Notes under the pieces: model-generated
Database searches by the model: none
What the model saw: the letters and a program-made list of their open reading frames with translations, nothing else
Told to the model about the DNA's origin: nothing
Program-made: the position numbers and the translations under genes
In this document: positions 33,821 through 43,586 of the stretch, piece after piece
Layout: each line of letters starts with the position of its first letter
How positions within the stretch are numbered: position 1 is the first letter of the stretch
DNA from: JABWCQ01 sp964587105
GTDB taxonomy: Bacteria; Electryoneota; RPQS01
DNA length: 64,000 nt
Assembly (NCBI GenBank): GCA_964587105.1
Contig: CAZPKG010000002.1
Location: forward strand, 186,001-250,000
Direction: 5' to 3'

Positions 33821-33876
33821 GAGAGTATGTGATCCGACTGGGGAAAGTCGCTCGCGCCCGTTATGGAAAAGAATTC

Positions 33877-34938
33877 ATGTTCAAACTGTATCACCTTGCA
33901 TGTGTGGCCCTTTGGGTTTCCGTGGCGAGTGCGCTCACCACGAGCGACAGCGTGCGGATCAACGAGATCTATGTTGCCGGGCCGCCGTCATTCAATGAGC
34001 AGGATGGATTCATTGAGTTCTACAATGCCGGATCGACGACCGCCTTCTTAGATGGAGCGATGGTCTTGCAAGGCCTGGACACCTTTGCCCAGCTGGCCTT
34101 CAAGTTTCCAGGTGAGCCCGGCGGACAGTATATAGAACTGGCCCCGGGTTCTTTTTTGGTTGTGGCTACGGATGCGTATGACCATTCAGCGGGCAGCCCC
34201 GGCTCTCCAAATCTGGCGAATGCCGATTTTGAGACAGTGATTCCTGATGAACCTGAACCCGGTGACAATGTCTCGGTTGGTAATATGTCTCCGGTGCTCG
34301 AGGTGAACTTCGATTGGTTTTTCGTGAGGCGTTGGGGACAAGTTATTCTGGCTACCGGGGAGTTTTGGAATATTCGCCCCTGCCTTCCCGGCGAGGCCTG
34401 CGGCTCGTTGGTCTGCCAAGTTCCGCTTGAGATGGTCGTGGATGGAGTGGAGTATCTGCATCACCTCTCGGGCGACAGCCTCCCACGTTTGAACGATGCT
34501 ATCGATCTTGGCGTCATTTTAGGAATTGAACCGTGGTCGGGCCAGAGTGCAGAGCGCATAACTCCGGGGCAGGACACGGACAATAGCTCAGTGGACTTTC
34601 GGATTCTACCTTTTCCGACTCCAGGCTATCAAAATTCCCAAATTGTAGGTGACAGACCCCCTCCCGTCCCTTTAAGCCCTATGTTGATAAGAGCTTGGCC
34701 AAATCCCTTCAACCCAGATTTGACGGTTGGCTTGACCTCTGCAAGCAATGAGGCTGGCAGACTGGTGGCCTATGATGTTCTTGGCCGTGAAGTTGCAGTG
34801 CTGTTTGAAGGTCGGTTGACGATCGGCCAAAATCTGTTCAAATGGCAGGCAAATCAGTCCCCCAGTGGTTCCTACTGCTTGACGTGGCACGGCTCCGGCG
34901 CGGCGGCAAATCCAGTGCGGGTAAGGCTATTGAAATGA
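33877..34938 (+). CDS. Secreted lamin-tail-domain protein with sorting domain
   Basis: 353 aa from ATG 33877 (longer ORF begins at GTG 33829 but adds a charged extension before the signal peptide). Signal peptide MFKLYHLACVALWVSVASA. Lamin-tail domain ~20-200: VRINEIYVAGPPSFNEQDGFIEFYNAGSTTAFLDGAMVLQG, YIELAPGSFLVVATDAYDH. The last ~80 residues (RAWPNPFNPDLTVGLT ... VRLLK) form a sorting domain. Bacterial LTD proteins are often surface or nuclease-associated; no catalytic domain is seen here. Confidence 0.83.
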   Translation: MFKLYHLACVALWVSVASALTTSDSVRINEIYVAGPPSFNEQDGFIEFYNAGSTTAFLDGAMVLQGLDTFAQLAFKFPGEPGGQYIELAPGSFLVVATDAYDHSAGSPGSPNLANADFETVIPDEPEPGDNVSVGNMSPVLEVNFDWFFVRRWGQVILATGEFWNIRPCLPGEACGSLVCQVPLEMVVDGVEYLHHLSGDSLPRLNDAIDLGVILGIEPWSGQSAERITPGQDTDNSSVDFRILPFPTPGYQNSQIVGDRPPPVPLSPMLIRAWPNPFNPDLTVGLTSASNEAGRLVAYDVLGREVAVLFEGRLTIGQNLFKWQANQSPSGSYCLTWHGSGAAANPVRVRLLK

Positions 34939-35088
34939 ACTTCCCCCACGGGTATTGTCTCCGAGGAAATTGAACTTAGAATTAAGTTTTCGCACTGGGC
35001 AGAGTATTTGCTGACTAATCAACAATTGAACTGTTTCTGTCGCATGTTGCGTTGTCCAAACACACCTGCGCAACAAAAGTAAAGACCC

Positions 35089-35117
35089 TTGCAAATCCAA
35101 TCAGGCTTGCCTAAATT
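35089..35117 (+). promoter_or_regulatory. Weak sigma-70-type promoter candidate for clpC
   Basis: TTGCAA (35089-35094), 17-bp spacer, TAAATT (35112-35117). No heat-shock operator such as CIRCE seen nearby. Confidence 0.35.
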
Positions 35118-35169
35118 ACAAGTTCTGATTCTTGAATTACGGCCTGATTGGCCGAGATAGAGAGGACTT

Positions 35170-37623
35170 ATGCAGAACAAATTCTCCCTGCGCGTTCAAC
35201 AAGTGATCCAGTACTCACGGGAGGAAGCGCTCCGTTTGGGCCATGACTTCATCGGCACCGAGCATTTGTTGTTGGGCATCATCCGCTTGGGCGATGGCTT
35301 GGCGGTTCAAATTCTGCACAATCTCGGTTGTGATTTGGATGAACTGCGTGAGTCCGTTGAAGAGATGGTGGACACGACGCGCGGCACGATGAAGATCGGT
35401 AATATTCCGTTTACGAAGCGGGCCGAGAAAGTCCTCAAGTTGTCCTACATTGAAGGGAAGAGCTACTCCTCCGATATCATCGGTACGGAGCATTTGCTGC
35501 TCGCGCTGCTAAAAGAAGAAGACTCGATGGCGGCTCAAGTTCTGCACGGCTTCAATGTCACCTATGAAAACGTGAAGGGCGAGTTGGATAATCTCTTGCG
35601 CGGTAGTGGACAACAGGCTCCATCGGCGCCGCAAGAAAAGACCAAGACCCCGAACCTCGATCATTTTTCGCGCGACCTAACCAAACTTGCCCGCGAAAAC
35701 AAACTCGACCCGATTATCGGTCGTGACACTGAAATCGAGCGCGTTGCCCAAATTCTTTCACGTCGCAAGAAAAATAATCCTGTGCTGATTGGTGAACCCG
35801 GAGTCGGCAAGACTGCGATTGCCGAGGGTCTTGCGTTGCGCATCGTACAGCAAAAAGTTTCGCCGATTCTCTATGGCAAGCGCGTCGTCGCGTTGGACTT
35901 GGGCTCAATTGTCGCTGGAACGAAGTATCGCGGGCAATTTGAAGAACGTATCAAGTCGATCATGACGGAGATCGAGAAGACTCCCGAGATCATTTTGTTT
36001 ATCGACGAACTCCACACGATCGTCGGCGCAGGCAGCGCTTCCGGTTCACTGGATGCGTCAAATATGTTCAAGCCTGCGCTTGCGCGCGGCGAACTGCAAT
36101 GCATCGGCGCAACCACGCTAAACGAATATCGCCAGTCGATCGAAAAGGACGGCGCGCTGGAACGCAGATTCCAGAAAGTTATGGTTGATCCGCCGTCAGT
36201 GGAAGACTCGATACAAATCCTGATGGGCTTGCGCGACAAATACGAAGAGCATCACGGCGTCAAATTCACCGATGAAGCCATTGACTCCGCCGTACGTCTT
36301 GCCGACCGCTATATCACCGATCGCTTCCTTCCGGACAAGGCCATCGACGTGATTGACGAAACGGGATCGTCCGTGCGCATTTCGCACATCGTGATTCCCG
36401 ATAAGATTTTGGAAATCGAAAAGCAGATTGACAACGTCAAGCACGAGAAGGAAGACCTCGTCAAGCGGCAGGAATATGAGAAGGCCGCGATGCTGCGCGA
36501 CAAGAAGGTCAAGCTTGAAACCATGCTGCGCGAAGAGAAGGAGCGCTGGGAACGTTCTGAAGCCCGGCCGACTCTCGTAGTGACGCCCGACGAAATTTCC
36601 GCCACTGTCGCACGGATGACGGGTATTCCGGTAAATCGTTTGGCGTCGGGCGAAAGTGAACGACTCTTGAAGATTGCTGAATCGCTGGGAAAGAAGATTG
36701 TCGGACAAGGCGAAGCTCTGGAAGTCATCGCCAAGGCGCTGCGTCGTGCTCGTTCAGGATTGAAAAGTCCGACTCGCCCAATTGGAAGCTTCTTGTTCCT
36801 CGGCACGCCCGGTATTGGCAAGACCGAACTCGCGCACGCGCTGGCTGAGTATCTGTTTAACGATCCCGAATCGCTCATTCGGATCGACATGAGTGAATAC
36901 AGCGAGAAGTTCAACGTCTCGCGTTTGATCGGCGCGCCTCCGGGCTACGTCGGCTATGATGAAGGCGGACAGTTGACGGAAAAAGTTCGCCGCAAACCGT
37001 ACAGCGTTGTGCTGCTCGATGAAGTCGAGAAGGCGCATCCGGAAGTTTTCAACGTGCTCTTGCAAGTTCTGGATCACGGAGAATTGACGGACGGCACTGG
37101 CCAGAAGGTGGACTTCAAGAATACGATTCTCATTCTCACTTCAAATCTCGGTACGCGCGAGGCGGCCACGTCGCTCGCGTTTGGATTTGGCGCGGGCCAA
37201 ACCGAGTCACACGCGAAGATCTCCGGACGGATGATGGACGAAGTAAAGCGCTCGTTCCGTCCAGAGTTCTTGAATCGCTTGGATGAAATCGTCGTCTTCA
37301 ACATGTTGACGAAGGAAGCCATCGAACTGATTCTGAACAAGTACATTGACGAAATCAATAAGCGGTTGGAAGATCGCGTGCTGACAATTCAATTGACGGC
37401 GAAAGCTCGTGACTATCTTGTCGATAAAGGTTTCAAACCCGAAATCGGGGCACGCTTGATGCGCCGCACGGTTGAGAAATATGTTGAAGATCCTCTGGCC
37501 GAAGAAATTCTGCGCGACCGCTTCCACGAAGGTTCGACCATTCAAGTCACCATGAAGGGTGAAGAGATTGCCTTCCGCGAGTTCAAAGAAAAAGTCGCGG
37601 AAGAATCGGCGGACGGCGAATAG
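35170..37623 (+). CDS. clpC: ClpC-type AAA+ unfoldase
   Basis: 817 aa. Two Clp-N repeats (~5-145, EALRLGHDFIGTEHLLLGII and SDIIGTEHLLLALLKEEDS), first AAA module with GEPGVGKTAIAEG and the EFKYRGQFEERI-like pore-loop region, a UVR coiled coil (~415-460, RQEYEKAAMLRDKKVKLE) that marks ClpC rather than ClpA/ClpB, then the second AAA module with GTPGIGKTELAHALAEYLF, SRLIGAPPGYVGYDEGGQLTE and VVLLDEVEKAHPEVFN. Delivers substrates to ClpP (not in this window). Ends with a strong terminator. Confidence 0.96.
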   Translation: MQNKFSLRVQQVIQYSREEALRLGHDFIGTEHLLLGIIRLGDGLAVQILHNLGCDLDELRESVEEMVDTTRGTMKIGNIPFTKRAEKVLKLSYIEGKSYSSDIIGTEHLLLALLKEEDSMAAQVLHGFNVTYENVKGELDNLLRGSGQQAPSAPQEKTKTPNLDHFSRDLTKLARENKLDPIIGRDTEIERVAQILSRRKKNNPVLIGEPGVGKTAIAEGLALRIVQQKVSPILYGKRVVALDLGSIVAGTKYRGQFEERIKSIMTEIEKTPEIILFIDELHTIVGAGSASGSLDASNMFKPALARGELQCIGATTLNEYRQSIEKDGALERRFQKVMVDPPSVEDSIQILMGLRDKYEEHHGVKFTDEAIDSAVRLADRYITDRFLPDKAIDVIDETGSSVRISHIVIPDKILEIEKQIDNVKHEKEDLVKRQEYEKAAMLRDKKVKLETMLREEKERWERSEARPTLVVTPDEISATVARMTGIPVNRLASGESERLLKIAESLGKKIVGQGEALEVIAKALRRARSGLKSPTRPIGSFLFLGTPGIGKTELAHALAEYLFNDPESLIRIDMSEYSEKFNVSRLIGAPPGYVGYDEGGQLTEKVRRKPYSVVLLDEVEKAHPEVFNVLLQVLDHGELTDGTGQKVDFKNTILILTSNLGTREAATSLAFGFGAGQTESHAKISGRMMDEVKRSFRPEFLNRLDEIVVFNMLTKEAIELILNKYIDEINKRLEDRVLTIQLTAKARDYLVDKGFKPEIGARLMRRTVEKYVEDPLAEEILRDRFHEGSTIQVTMKGEEIAFREFKEKVAEESADGE

Positions 37624-37958
37624 GCATACGCAAAAAATTGTGAATGCAAAAGCGGGGCGACCGATTGGTCGCTCCGCTTTTTTAGTGGGCTTACTTTCCG
37701 GAATGCCAATGCTCCAAGTGTGAAGTCGGGACAAATTTGTGATTTCAGGAATGAGGCGTTACCATTAGCAATAAGGGACAATGTCACATAAGAACACGGA
37801 TCACGACAGTTGAAGAGCGCCATTGTTTACAATAAAGTAGAGGGTTTGAGTCAACTTTAAGTGGCTTTCGATACATGTTCTTGCTCATTGACAATTCAGC
37901 ATCGCACTGTTAAGTTGCTATAAATTGATAACGCACTCACGAGCTTTTGCAGGGAAAC
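37624..37958. other. 335-bp intergenic region
   Basis: Holds the clpC terminator and, at 37888-37916, a possible promoter for the cytochrome gene (TTGACA, 17 bp, TAAGTT; the -10 box is poor). Otherwise AT-rich sequence with nothing recognised. Confidence 0.5.
37648..37684 (+). terminator. Intrinsic terminator
   Basis: 15-bp stem AAAAGCGGGGCGACC-GATT-GGTCGCTCCGCTTTT (one G-T pair) and T tract. Confidence 0.92.
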
Positions 37959-39869
37959 ATGATGAACCTTCGGAATACTATACTTGCTGCAGTTTTCGGA
38001 ACAATGTGCAGTGGAATGACATACGCAGTGCCCACTACACTGAATGACTTCCTGCTTCCCGGTTCGCAGCCGAATCAGTCAGGAAACTTTCGCCCACCCT
38101 CTCAATGTGACAATTGCCACTCCGGGTTTGGATTGAATATCGAGCAGAATTTCAATTGGAAGGGCAGCATGATGGCTCAGGCCGCCCGAGATCCACTCTA
38201 CTTTGCGACAGTTGATATCGCCAATCAGGACGCCCCCAATTCAGGTGATCTATGTATCCGCTGCCATTCACCCGTTGGCTGGTTAGGCGGCCGCTCTACA
38301 CCGACTGATGGATCAGCGCTAACAGGTATTGATCTTGACGGTGTTCAATGTCACTATTGTCACAAATCCGTGCAGCCCTCTCCCCTCGGCGTCAATCCGT
38401 ACGCAAGTGATCCAACCTATACGTCCACGACCTATGGTCCCGACCAAACTTATCTTGGAACATTGGCGAACATTCCTCCGACAACTGCGAATGGGATGTA
38501 TGTCGTAAGCAACGTTGACGACCGGCGAGGACCCATCGCAAACGCAAGTTCTCCGCACAGTTTCCTCTATTCGCCGTTTCATCTTTCCTCTGGAATGTGT
38601 GGGACGTGCCATGATGTGAGCAACCCGGTTTTCACAAAGAACGCGTCGAATCAATACGTTCCCAACACATTCAACGCTCCTGCGCCGAGTTTCGATTTAC
38701 GCACAATGTTTCCGGTTGAACGGACTTTTAGCGAATGGTCGATAAGCGATTACAATACTGCTGGAGGTGTATTTCAACCGGAATACGGGACCGATAACGG
38801 ATTTGTCTCGACTTGTCAGGACTGTCACATGTCGCGCTATGATGGACAAGCGTGCGCACAAGGAGTAACTCGGCAGAATCTCGGAGTTCACGACTTGACA
38901 GGTGGCAATACGAAAGTTGGGAGATGGGTGCGCGCGCTTTACCCGGGAGACGTAACGGCTGCACAAGTAGACTCCGGTATCGTGCGAGCGCGCCGTATGC
39001 TGCAACGGGCGGCGACACTTGAAGTAGAGGCGCAAGTTGGTAACGGTTCCGTGTTCGCCAATGTAACCGTAACAAATGAGACTGCTCACAAGTTACCTTC
39101 GGGCTATCCTGAAGGGCGGAGAATCTGGATTAATTTGAAGGCCTTTGACGCGCAGCAGCAACTGGTCTATGAAAGTGGCGCATATAACTCATCAACCGCA
39201 GTGCTGACACATGATGCGCAGGTAAAGATTTATGAGATACATCCGGGCATCTCGCCTGGTCTTTCCGGCGTTGTGGGTCAACCCGCCGGTCCGTCGTTTC
39301 ATTTTGTGCTGAACGACACGATATATATGGATAACCGGATCCCGCCGCGTGGTGCGACTAACGCGGAGCTTGCCGCGATCCAATCATCGGTTGTAGATCA
39401 TGCTTATCCTGACGGCGAGTATTGGGACGTAACGGACTACGAACTGCCAATCGAAACGGACAGTATCGAAGTTTCACTTTACTACCAAACGACGAGCAAG
39501 GAATATATCGAGTTCTTGCGTGATCACAACACGACAAGCAATCGTGGCAACACGGTCTACGCATTGTGGGACTCAACAGGCAAGTCCGCGCCGGAACTAA
39601 TGGAGCGAGAGCATATTCGAGTTGTTCACCCGCTTGAACCTATTGATGACTTAGTGATCATGTTGGATCATCAAACGGCCGACACGTTGTATTTTTCGCT
39701 CAATTGGTCGCCGATTAATGGAGCATCAAGTTATGAGCTTTTTGAGTGTAGTTCGCCGGATGATCTTATTGGAGTTATTGTTGCGGCGCCTGCTGCGCCG
39801 CCCTATATTCTAACTCAGCCAATATCTGCAGAGGGCGTGAGGTATTTCAGAGTCCGTTCACTCAGGTAA
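37959..39869 (+). CDS. Exported pentahaem c-type cytochrome
   Basis: 636 aa from ATG 37959 (37962 also possible), CAGGGA upstream. Signal peptide MMNLRNTILAAVFGTMCSGMTYA. Five CxxCH haem-binding motifs in the first ~300 residues: CDNCH, CIRCH, CHYCH, CGTCH, CQDCH, spaced as in cytochrome-c554/multihaem families. The rest is beta-rich (VEAQVGNGSVFANVTVTNETAHKLPSGYPEGRRIW), ending in a fibronectin-III-like segment. No sorting domain. Periplasmic or outer-surface electron carrier; the partner is not visible in the neighbourhood. Confidence 0.87.
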   Translation: MMNLRNTILAAVFGTMCSGMTYAVPTTLNDFLLPGSQPNQSGNFRPPSQCDNCHSGFGLNIEQNFNWKGSMMAQAARDPLYFATVDIANQDAPNSGDLCIRCHSPVGWLGGRSTPTDGSALTGIDLDGVQCHYCHKSVQPSPLGVNPYASDPTYTSTTYGPDQTYLGTLANIPPTTANGMYVVSNVDDRRGPIANASSPHSFLYSPFHLSSGMCGTCHDVSNPVFTKNASNQYVPNTFNAPAPSFDLRTMFPVERTFSEWSISDYNTAGGVFQPEYGTDNGFVSTCQDCHMSRYDGQACAQGVTRQNLGVHDLTGGNTKVGRWVRALYPGDVTAAQVDSGIVRARRMLQRAATLEVEAQVGNGSVFANVTVTNETAHKLPSGYPEGRRIWINLKAFDAQQQLVYESGAYNSSTAVLTHDAQVKIYEIHPGISPGLSGVVGQPAGPSFHFVLNDTIYMDNRIPPRGATNAELAAIQSSVVDHAYPDGEYWDVTDYELPIETDSIEVSLYYQTTSKEYIEFLRDHNTTSNRGNTVYALWDSTGKSAPELMEREHIRVVHPLEPIDDLVIMLDHQTADTLYFSLNWSPINGASSYELFECSSPDDLIGVIVAAPAAPPYILTQPISAEGVRYFRVRSLR

Positions 39870-39903
39870 ATAACCTGCATTACCCAAAATCAAGGGCGGT
39901 GTT

Positions 39904-39934
39904 CGGGGCGGCCAGATGGCCGCCCCGACTTTTT
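39904..39934 (+). terminator. Intrinsic terminator
   Basis: CGGGGCGGCC-AGAT-GGCCGCCCCG, then ACTTTTT. Ends the cytochrome gene. Confidence 0.9.
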
Positions 39935-40001
39935 GAAACATTTCGCGCGAGAATTGCTCAAGTAGTTGTAAAGGAAAACAGCAAAGAACAGAGCAAATTA
40001 A

Positions 40002-40691
40002 ATGAAACTTCCTGGCAAAACAGGTCTTTACGTCTCACTTGCAGCGATACTTTCCTATTGGACTTACAAGGTTATGACGGCCATCGACAGCGTTGATGTG
40101 CCGGACAATTTCAGTGATTTCGTAATCCATGTTTCACTTGTGAAAGTAGGCACAATGTCGGCGATCGCTCTCTTGCTTTGGATCGAACCGGCAAGCTGGC
40201 ATGAGTTGGGTTTAACTTTCGAATATTGGAAGAAGCGAGTATTCAGCGGAACGTGGATTGGGTTTGTGTTGTTTGTCTTGCTGAACGTCGTGTTAAGCAG
40301 TATTCTGGCAAGCGTAATTTCCGATGAAGCTCACTCGGGGAGCGCAATCGACTTCCTGTTCAAAGATTCGAGGAAAATTTTCATCTGGATGCTAATCGGT
40401 ATCTTCGGCGGCGGGCTGGTCGAAGAGCTTGCACGCATATTTGTATTGACAAGATTTGAGAAAACTTTCGGTTCTGCAGGGCTTTATTTTGCTTTGATTT
40501 GCAGCTCAATAGTGTTTGGTTTAGGCCATATGTATCAAGGCAATTCAACGGCAATTTCGACTGGAGTTTCGGGTTTGGTGATGGGATTAATCTACATTTG
40601 CCGTCGCTCAACACTTGAAATTATTACGGTTCACGCAGTATCTGACATGCTGGCAATTTCGGCAGCTTTCCTGCTGGGTGGAGTAAGTTAA
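40002..40691 (+). CDS. CPBP-family intramembrane metalloprotease
   Basis: 229 aa, about seven membrane segments. Unlike the 10313 paralogue, the active-site motifs are intact: motif 1 GGGLVEELARIFVL (EExxxR), motif 2 FGLGHMYQG, motif 3 HAVSDM. Substrate unknown; relatives process CAAX-like or bacteriocin-related substrates. Confidence 0.82.
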   Translation: MKLPGKTGLYVSLAAILSYWTYKVMTAIDSVDVPDNFSDFVIHVSLVKVGTMSAIALLLWIEPASWHELGLTFEYWKKRVFSGTWIGFVLFVLLNVVLSSILASVISDEAHSGSAIDFLFKDSRKIFIWMLIGIFGGGLVEELARIFVLTRFEKTFGSAGLYFALICSSIVFGLGHMYQGNSTAISTGVSGLVMGLIYICRRSTLEIITVHAVSDMLAISAAFLLGGVS

Positions 40692-40766
40692 GCTGGGGAA
40701 CTTTAGCAATTGGCTTGGAGTTTACTTGCTGGTACTTGGAAATAAACAAGGGGAATCAACGATACT

Positions 40767-41438
40767 ATGACACTCCCAGCACAACACCTCGGTCAATCTC
40801 CACAAGCCCCCAGAATCGTCGAATGGCCGTGCGAAAAGACCGCCTATCCGCTTTCAATCGTTGCCGAAGCCAGTCTGCCGACTCGCTCCGGTGATTTTAG
40901 AATCGTAGCTTTTTCACCGACTCCCGATTGCAAGGAACACATTGCGATGGTGCGCGGCGACGTGCGCAACGGCGATGCCGTTCCGTTGCGCGTACACTCG
41001 GAGTGTTTGACCGGCGACGTGATGGGCTCCTATCGTTGCGATTGCCGTGATCAACTTGAGGCTGCACTGAGCTACATCGCCGAACAAGAGCGCGGTATCG
41101 TACTATATCTTCGACAAGAGGGCCGTGGAATCGGTCTCGCGAACAAACTCCGCGCTTACGTGTTGCAGGAGCAGGGACTCGATACAGTGGACGCTAATCA
41201 CGCGCTTGGATTTGAAGATGACCAGCGCGATTATCGAGTTGCGGCGGAAATGTTGAAAGCGCTTGGCGTGAACAGCGTGCGTTTGCTCTCAAACAATCCC
41301 AAGAAAGTGGTCGGGCTTGAGAAGTACGGCATCACCGTAACGGAGCGTGTGCAACACCAGCTTCCCGCCAATGAGCACAACCATTTCTATTTGCAGACTA
41401 AGGCGCAGAAATCCGGGCACCTGCTCGAGCTGAAGTAA
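40767..41438 (+). CDS. ribA: GTP cyclohydrolase II
   Basis: First step of riboflavin synthesis from GTP. 223 aa. Zinc site CLTGDVMGSYRCDCRDQL (three Cys), catalytic LYLRQEGRGIGLANKLRAY, DANHALGFEDDQRDY, VRLLSNNPKKVVGLEKYGI. It stands alone, not fused to RibB. No FMN riboswitch upstream that I can see. Confidence 0.96.
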   Translation: MTLPAQHLGQSPQAPRIVEWPCEKTAYPLSIVAEASLPTRSGDFRIVAFSPTPDCKEHIAMVRGDVRNGDAVPLRVHSECLTGDVMGSYRCDCRDQLEAALSYIAEQERGIVLYLRQEGRGIGLANKLRAYVLQEQGLDTVDANHALGFEDDQRDYRVAAEMLKALGVNSVRLLSNNPKKVVGLEKYGITVTERVQHQLPANEHNHFYLQTKAQKSGHLLELK

Positions 41439-41455
41439 ATCAATATTGCACTAAT

Positions 41456-41487
41456 CAAAACGGCGACTCGCATGAGTCGCCGTTTTG
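41456..41487. terminator. Bidirectional intrinsic terminator
   Basis: CAAAACGGCGACTC-GCAT-GAGTCGCCGTTTTG, between convergent ribA and the glycosyltransferase gene. Confidence 0.92.
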
Positions 41488-41517
41488 TTTTGAACTTCGT
41501 GCAGTCACCAAAAGGGT

Positions 41518-43125
41518 TTATTTATCCAATGCCTTCTTCAAATCCCAAACGCACAGCAAATACGGTCGGCTCGTCGCGCCGTCATTATAGATGTCGGTGC
41601 GAAAAACTTCGTCCTGCCGCGAAAAACTTATCGTGTCGCTAAAGACCTTGTACTGCCAACTCCAATAGGCCAACTGAAAATCATCGTACTCGTTCTCGAT
41701 TTTCGGATACGTGCTGAATGCGTGATAGATCAGGTAATCCACGTGGTGCGATTCGAAATAATTACGGAGCCTGCCGTCGCGGAGTGCATTTTGATAGTCC
41801 ATGTTATTCACAAGACCATCCAGATTAATTGTCCGCCGTTGGCTGAAATAACCAAAGGTTCCGGTATCTTTCTGAGCGAATATCGTTTCTGGCTTGGTGT
41901 TGTTTCGCGCCCAAACGGCGGCATCGTAGGAAGCGGCATTGTAGTCGTGATTGAACGAGGTCAGTACGGTCCAAGCGGTGCCTCCGATCAGGACAAATGC
42001 TACGGCAGCCCACAGCAGCTTTGTTCTCAACATGCTTGAAATTCTCTCATACCATGCGTCCACAGCCACCGCAATCAGACCACACAAGAGAAAGTTGTAA
42101 GCGATGAAGTGCCAGCCGAACACTCCCCATTGCATATAGAGCAGAGTGTGAGCATAATGAATCATCACCGCCGCCCCGAGAAACACGAGTGAGCCGCGCA
42201 AATAGCGTCGGCCGTCGGCGATTATAATTTTGCGCGTCCGGAAATACTGGATGACATAACACAACGCGGCGAAAGCGATCCCCGATTTGACGACTCCGAG
42301 CTTGCCGAGAGTTTTCGGGCTTATCGACACGTGCGGAAATGAAGATTTGAGTTTTCCGCTCATCGGCATGATGCCGCCGAAATGTGTGTGATTGTAAACC
42401 AAATACGGCGAAATCACTGCCAGGAATCCGATGGTCATGTAAAGATAACGAAAGAACAACTCGCGCCGCTGATTCGGCGATATCAGAAATTGAACTCCCC
42501 CGGCGGCGAAGACGACAATCGCAAGGAACACATGATCCAACCGCGCCAAAAACACAAACCCGAGCAGCATCCCCGCTACCAATGGCGCGATGATCTTGTT
42601 GCTCTCAAACACACGCGCGCGCAACGACCACACATACAACAGAGCGAGTGATCCGATTAAGACCGGAGATTCCATGCCAATCGAGCCCGGAGCCAAAACT
42701 AAGAAGACAAAAGCCAGTCCAAATATGAGCACCGCTTCCGGCAAAAGTGATTTGCGCAACTCCTTTATCATCAGCCAACCACTTCCGGCAAGCAGCAGAA
42801 CTTGCAGCGTTAAAACCAACCGAGTCATGGTTTCCGGTTCACCGGAGTAAACCGAAAAGAGCGGCGTCAGCAAATACAACCACAAAGGTTGAAATCCATT
42901 TGTAGGATTTATGCCGTCGAACGTCATGCCCTGTCCGGAAGCGATGTTCTGCGCAGTTTTCAAGAAATAGAACATGTCGTCAGGCACGGCCAGCAAGACA
43001 GATTTGAACTCGGCGAACAGATAGAACCCGATGGCGGCGCAACTATAGATCGCCAACGCAAGCGAAAATACCAACGTCAAACGCCGCTGTCTATCATCGG
43101 AGCATGAAGGCAAGTTTGAGTGCAT
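41518..43125 (-). CDS. Polytopic membrane glycosyltransferase (GT39/ArnT-like)
   Basis: 535 aa from ATG 43125 (an in-frame ORF extends to 43212). About eleven membrane segments. The first periplasmic loop has PDDMFYFLKTAQNIASGQGMTFDGINPTNGFQPLWL, the DD(x)YY...TFDG...NPTNGFxPLW pattern of lipid-phosphate-sugar-dependent GT-C enzymes. The C-terminal ~120 residues are soluble (WARNNTKPETIFAQKDTGTFGYFSQRRTINLDGLVN). Probably glycosylates lipid or protein on the outer face of the inner membrane. Confidence 0.8.
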   Translation of the reverse strand: MHSNLPSCSDDRQRRLTLVFSLALAIYSCAAIGFYLFAEFKSVLLAVPDDMFYFLKTAQNIASGQGMTFDGINPTNGFQPLWLYLLTPLFSVYSGEPETMTRLVLTLQVLLLAGSGWLMIKELRKSLLPEAVLIFGLAFVFLVLAPGSIGMESPVLIGSLALLYVWSLRARVFESNKIIAPLVAGMLLGFVFLARLDHVFLAIVVFAAGGVQFLISPNQRRELFFRYLYMTIGFLAVISPYLVYNHTHFGGIMPMSGKLKSSFPHVSISPKTLGKLGVVKSGIAFAALCYVIQYFRTRKIIIADGRRYLRGSLVFLGAAVMIHYAHTLLYMQWGVFGWHFIAYNFLLCGLIAVAVDAWYERISSMLRTKLLWAAVAFVLIGGTAWTVLTSFNHDYNAASYDAAVWARNNTKPETIFAQKDTGTFGYFSQRRTINLDGLVNNMDYQNALRDGRLRNYFESHHVDYLIYHAFSTYPKIENEYDDFQLAYWSWQYKVFSDTISFSRQDEVFRTDIYNDGATSRPYLLCVWDLKKALDK

Positions 43126-43586
43126 AGCCAATCTGAAAGTTGTGTGACCACAGAAAGTCGGCAAGGCAAAAAGTGTAATCAAAATAGTCAAACGCGTTTT
43201 GGCAGTCCACATTCAGACCATAGGCGAGAGAGATAATAGCAGTTCCGTAAATGAATAAGAGTTTCGGATTCTTTGCCTTCATTCCTCATCTGCAATGTTT
43301 GGCCACATCATGCCTCCATTTTCAAATCTCATGCTTTTTCTTCAAAATTCTCAGTTGCCCTTGACAACGTTTTGATTGTGCTGTATATTGCTCTTAGCCC
43401 ATTATCCCCGTGCAGATGGCTAATTGGGCGAAGCTTAGAAGCAATTCTGGCCTCGTCGTGACGGTTTGGTTCGCCCCCCTCGTTTCGATAGTTGGTATGC
43501 AGGTGTTTCCGGCTTCATTTCCCGGAGTGGGGAAGTAAAAGAAAATCAGTTAGTTGAAATTGGGGCGGACGAGAGGGAGTTTGGAG
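43126..43586. other. 461-bp intergenic region with long leader for the RRM gene
   Basis: 43361-43389 is a strong promoter; about 190 nt of untranslated leader follow before the RRM gene. 43126-43360 holds a 62-codon minus-strand ORF (43094-43282, two hydrophobic stretches) without a convincing ribosome site; I leave it uncalled. Confidence 0.5.
43361..43389 (+). promoter_or_regulatory. Strong sigma-70-type promoter
   Basis: TTGACA (43361-43366), 17-bp spacer, TATATT (43384-43389). Predicted start near 43396. Confidence 0.75.

Noticed and set aside
43094..43282. 62-codon minus-strand ORF with hydrophobic stretches
   Set aside because: No ribosome site at usable spacing; overlaps the start of the glycosyltransferase gene.
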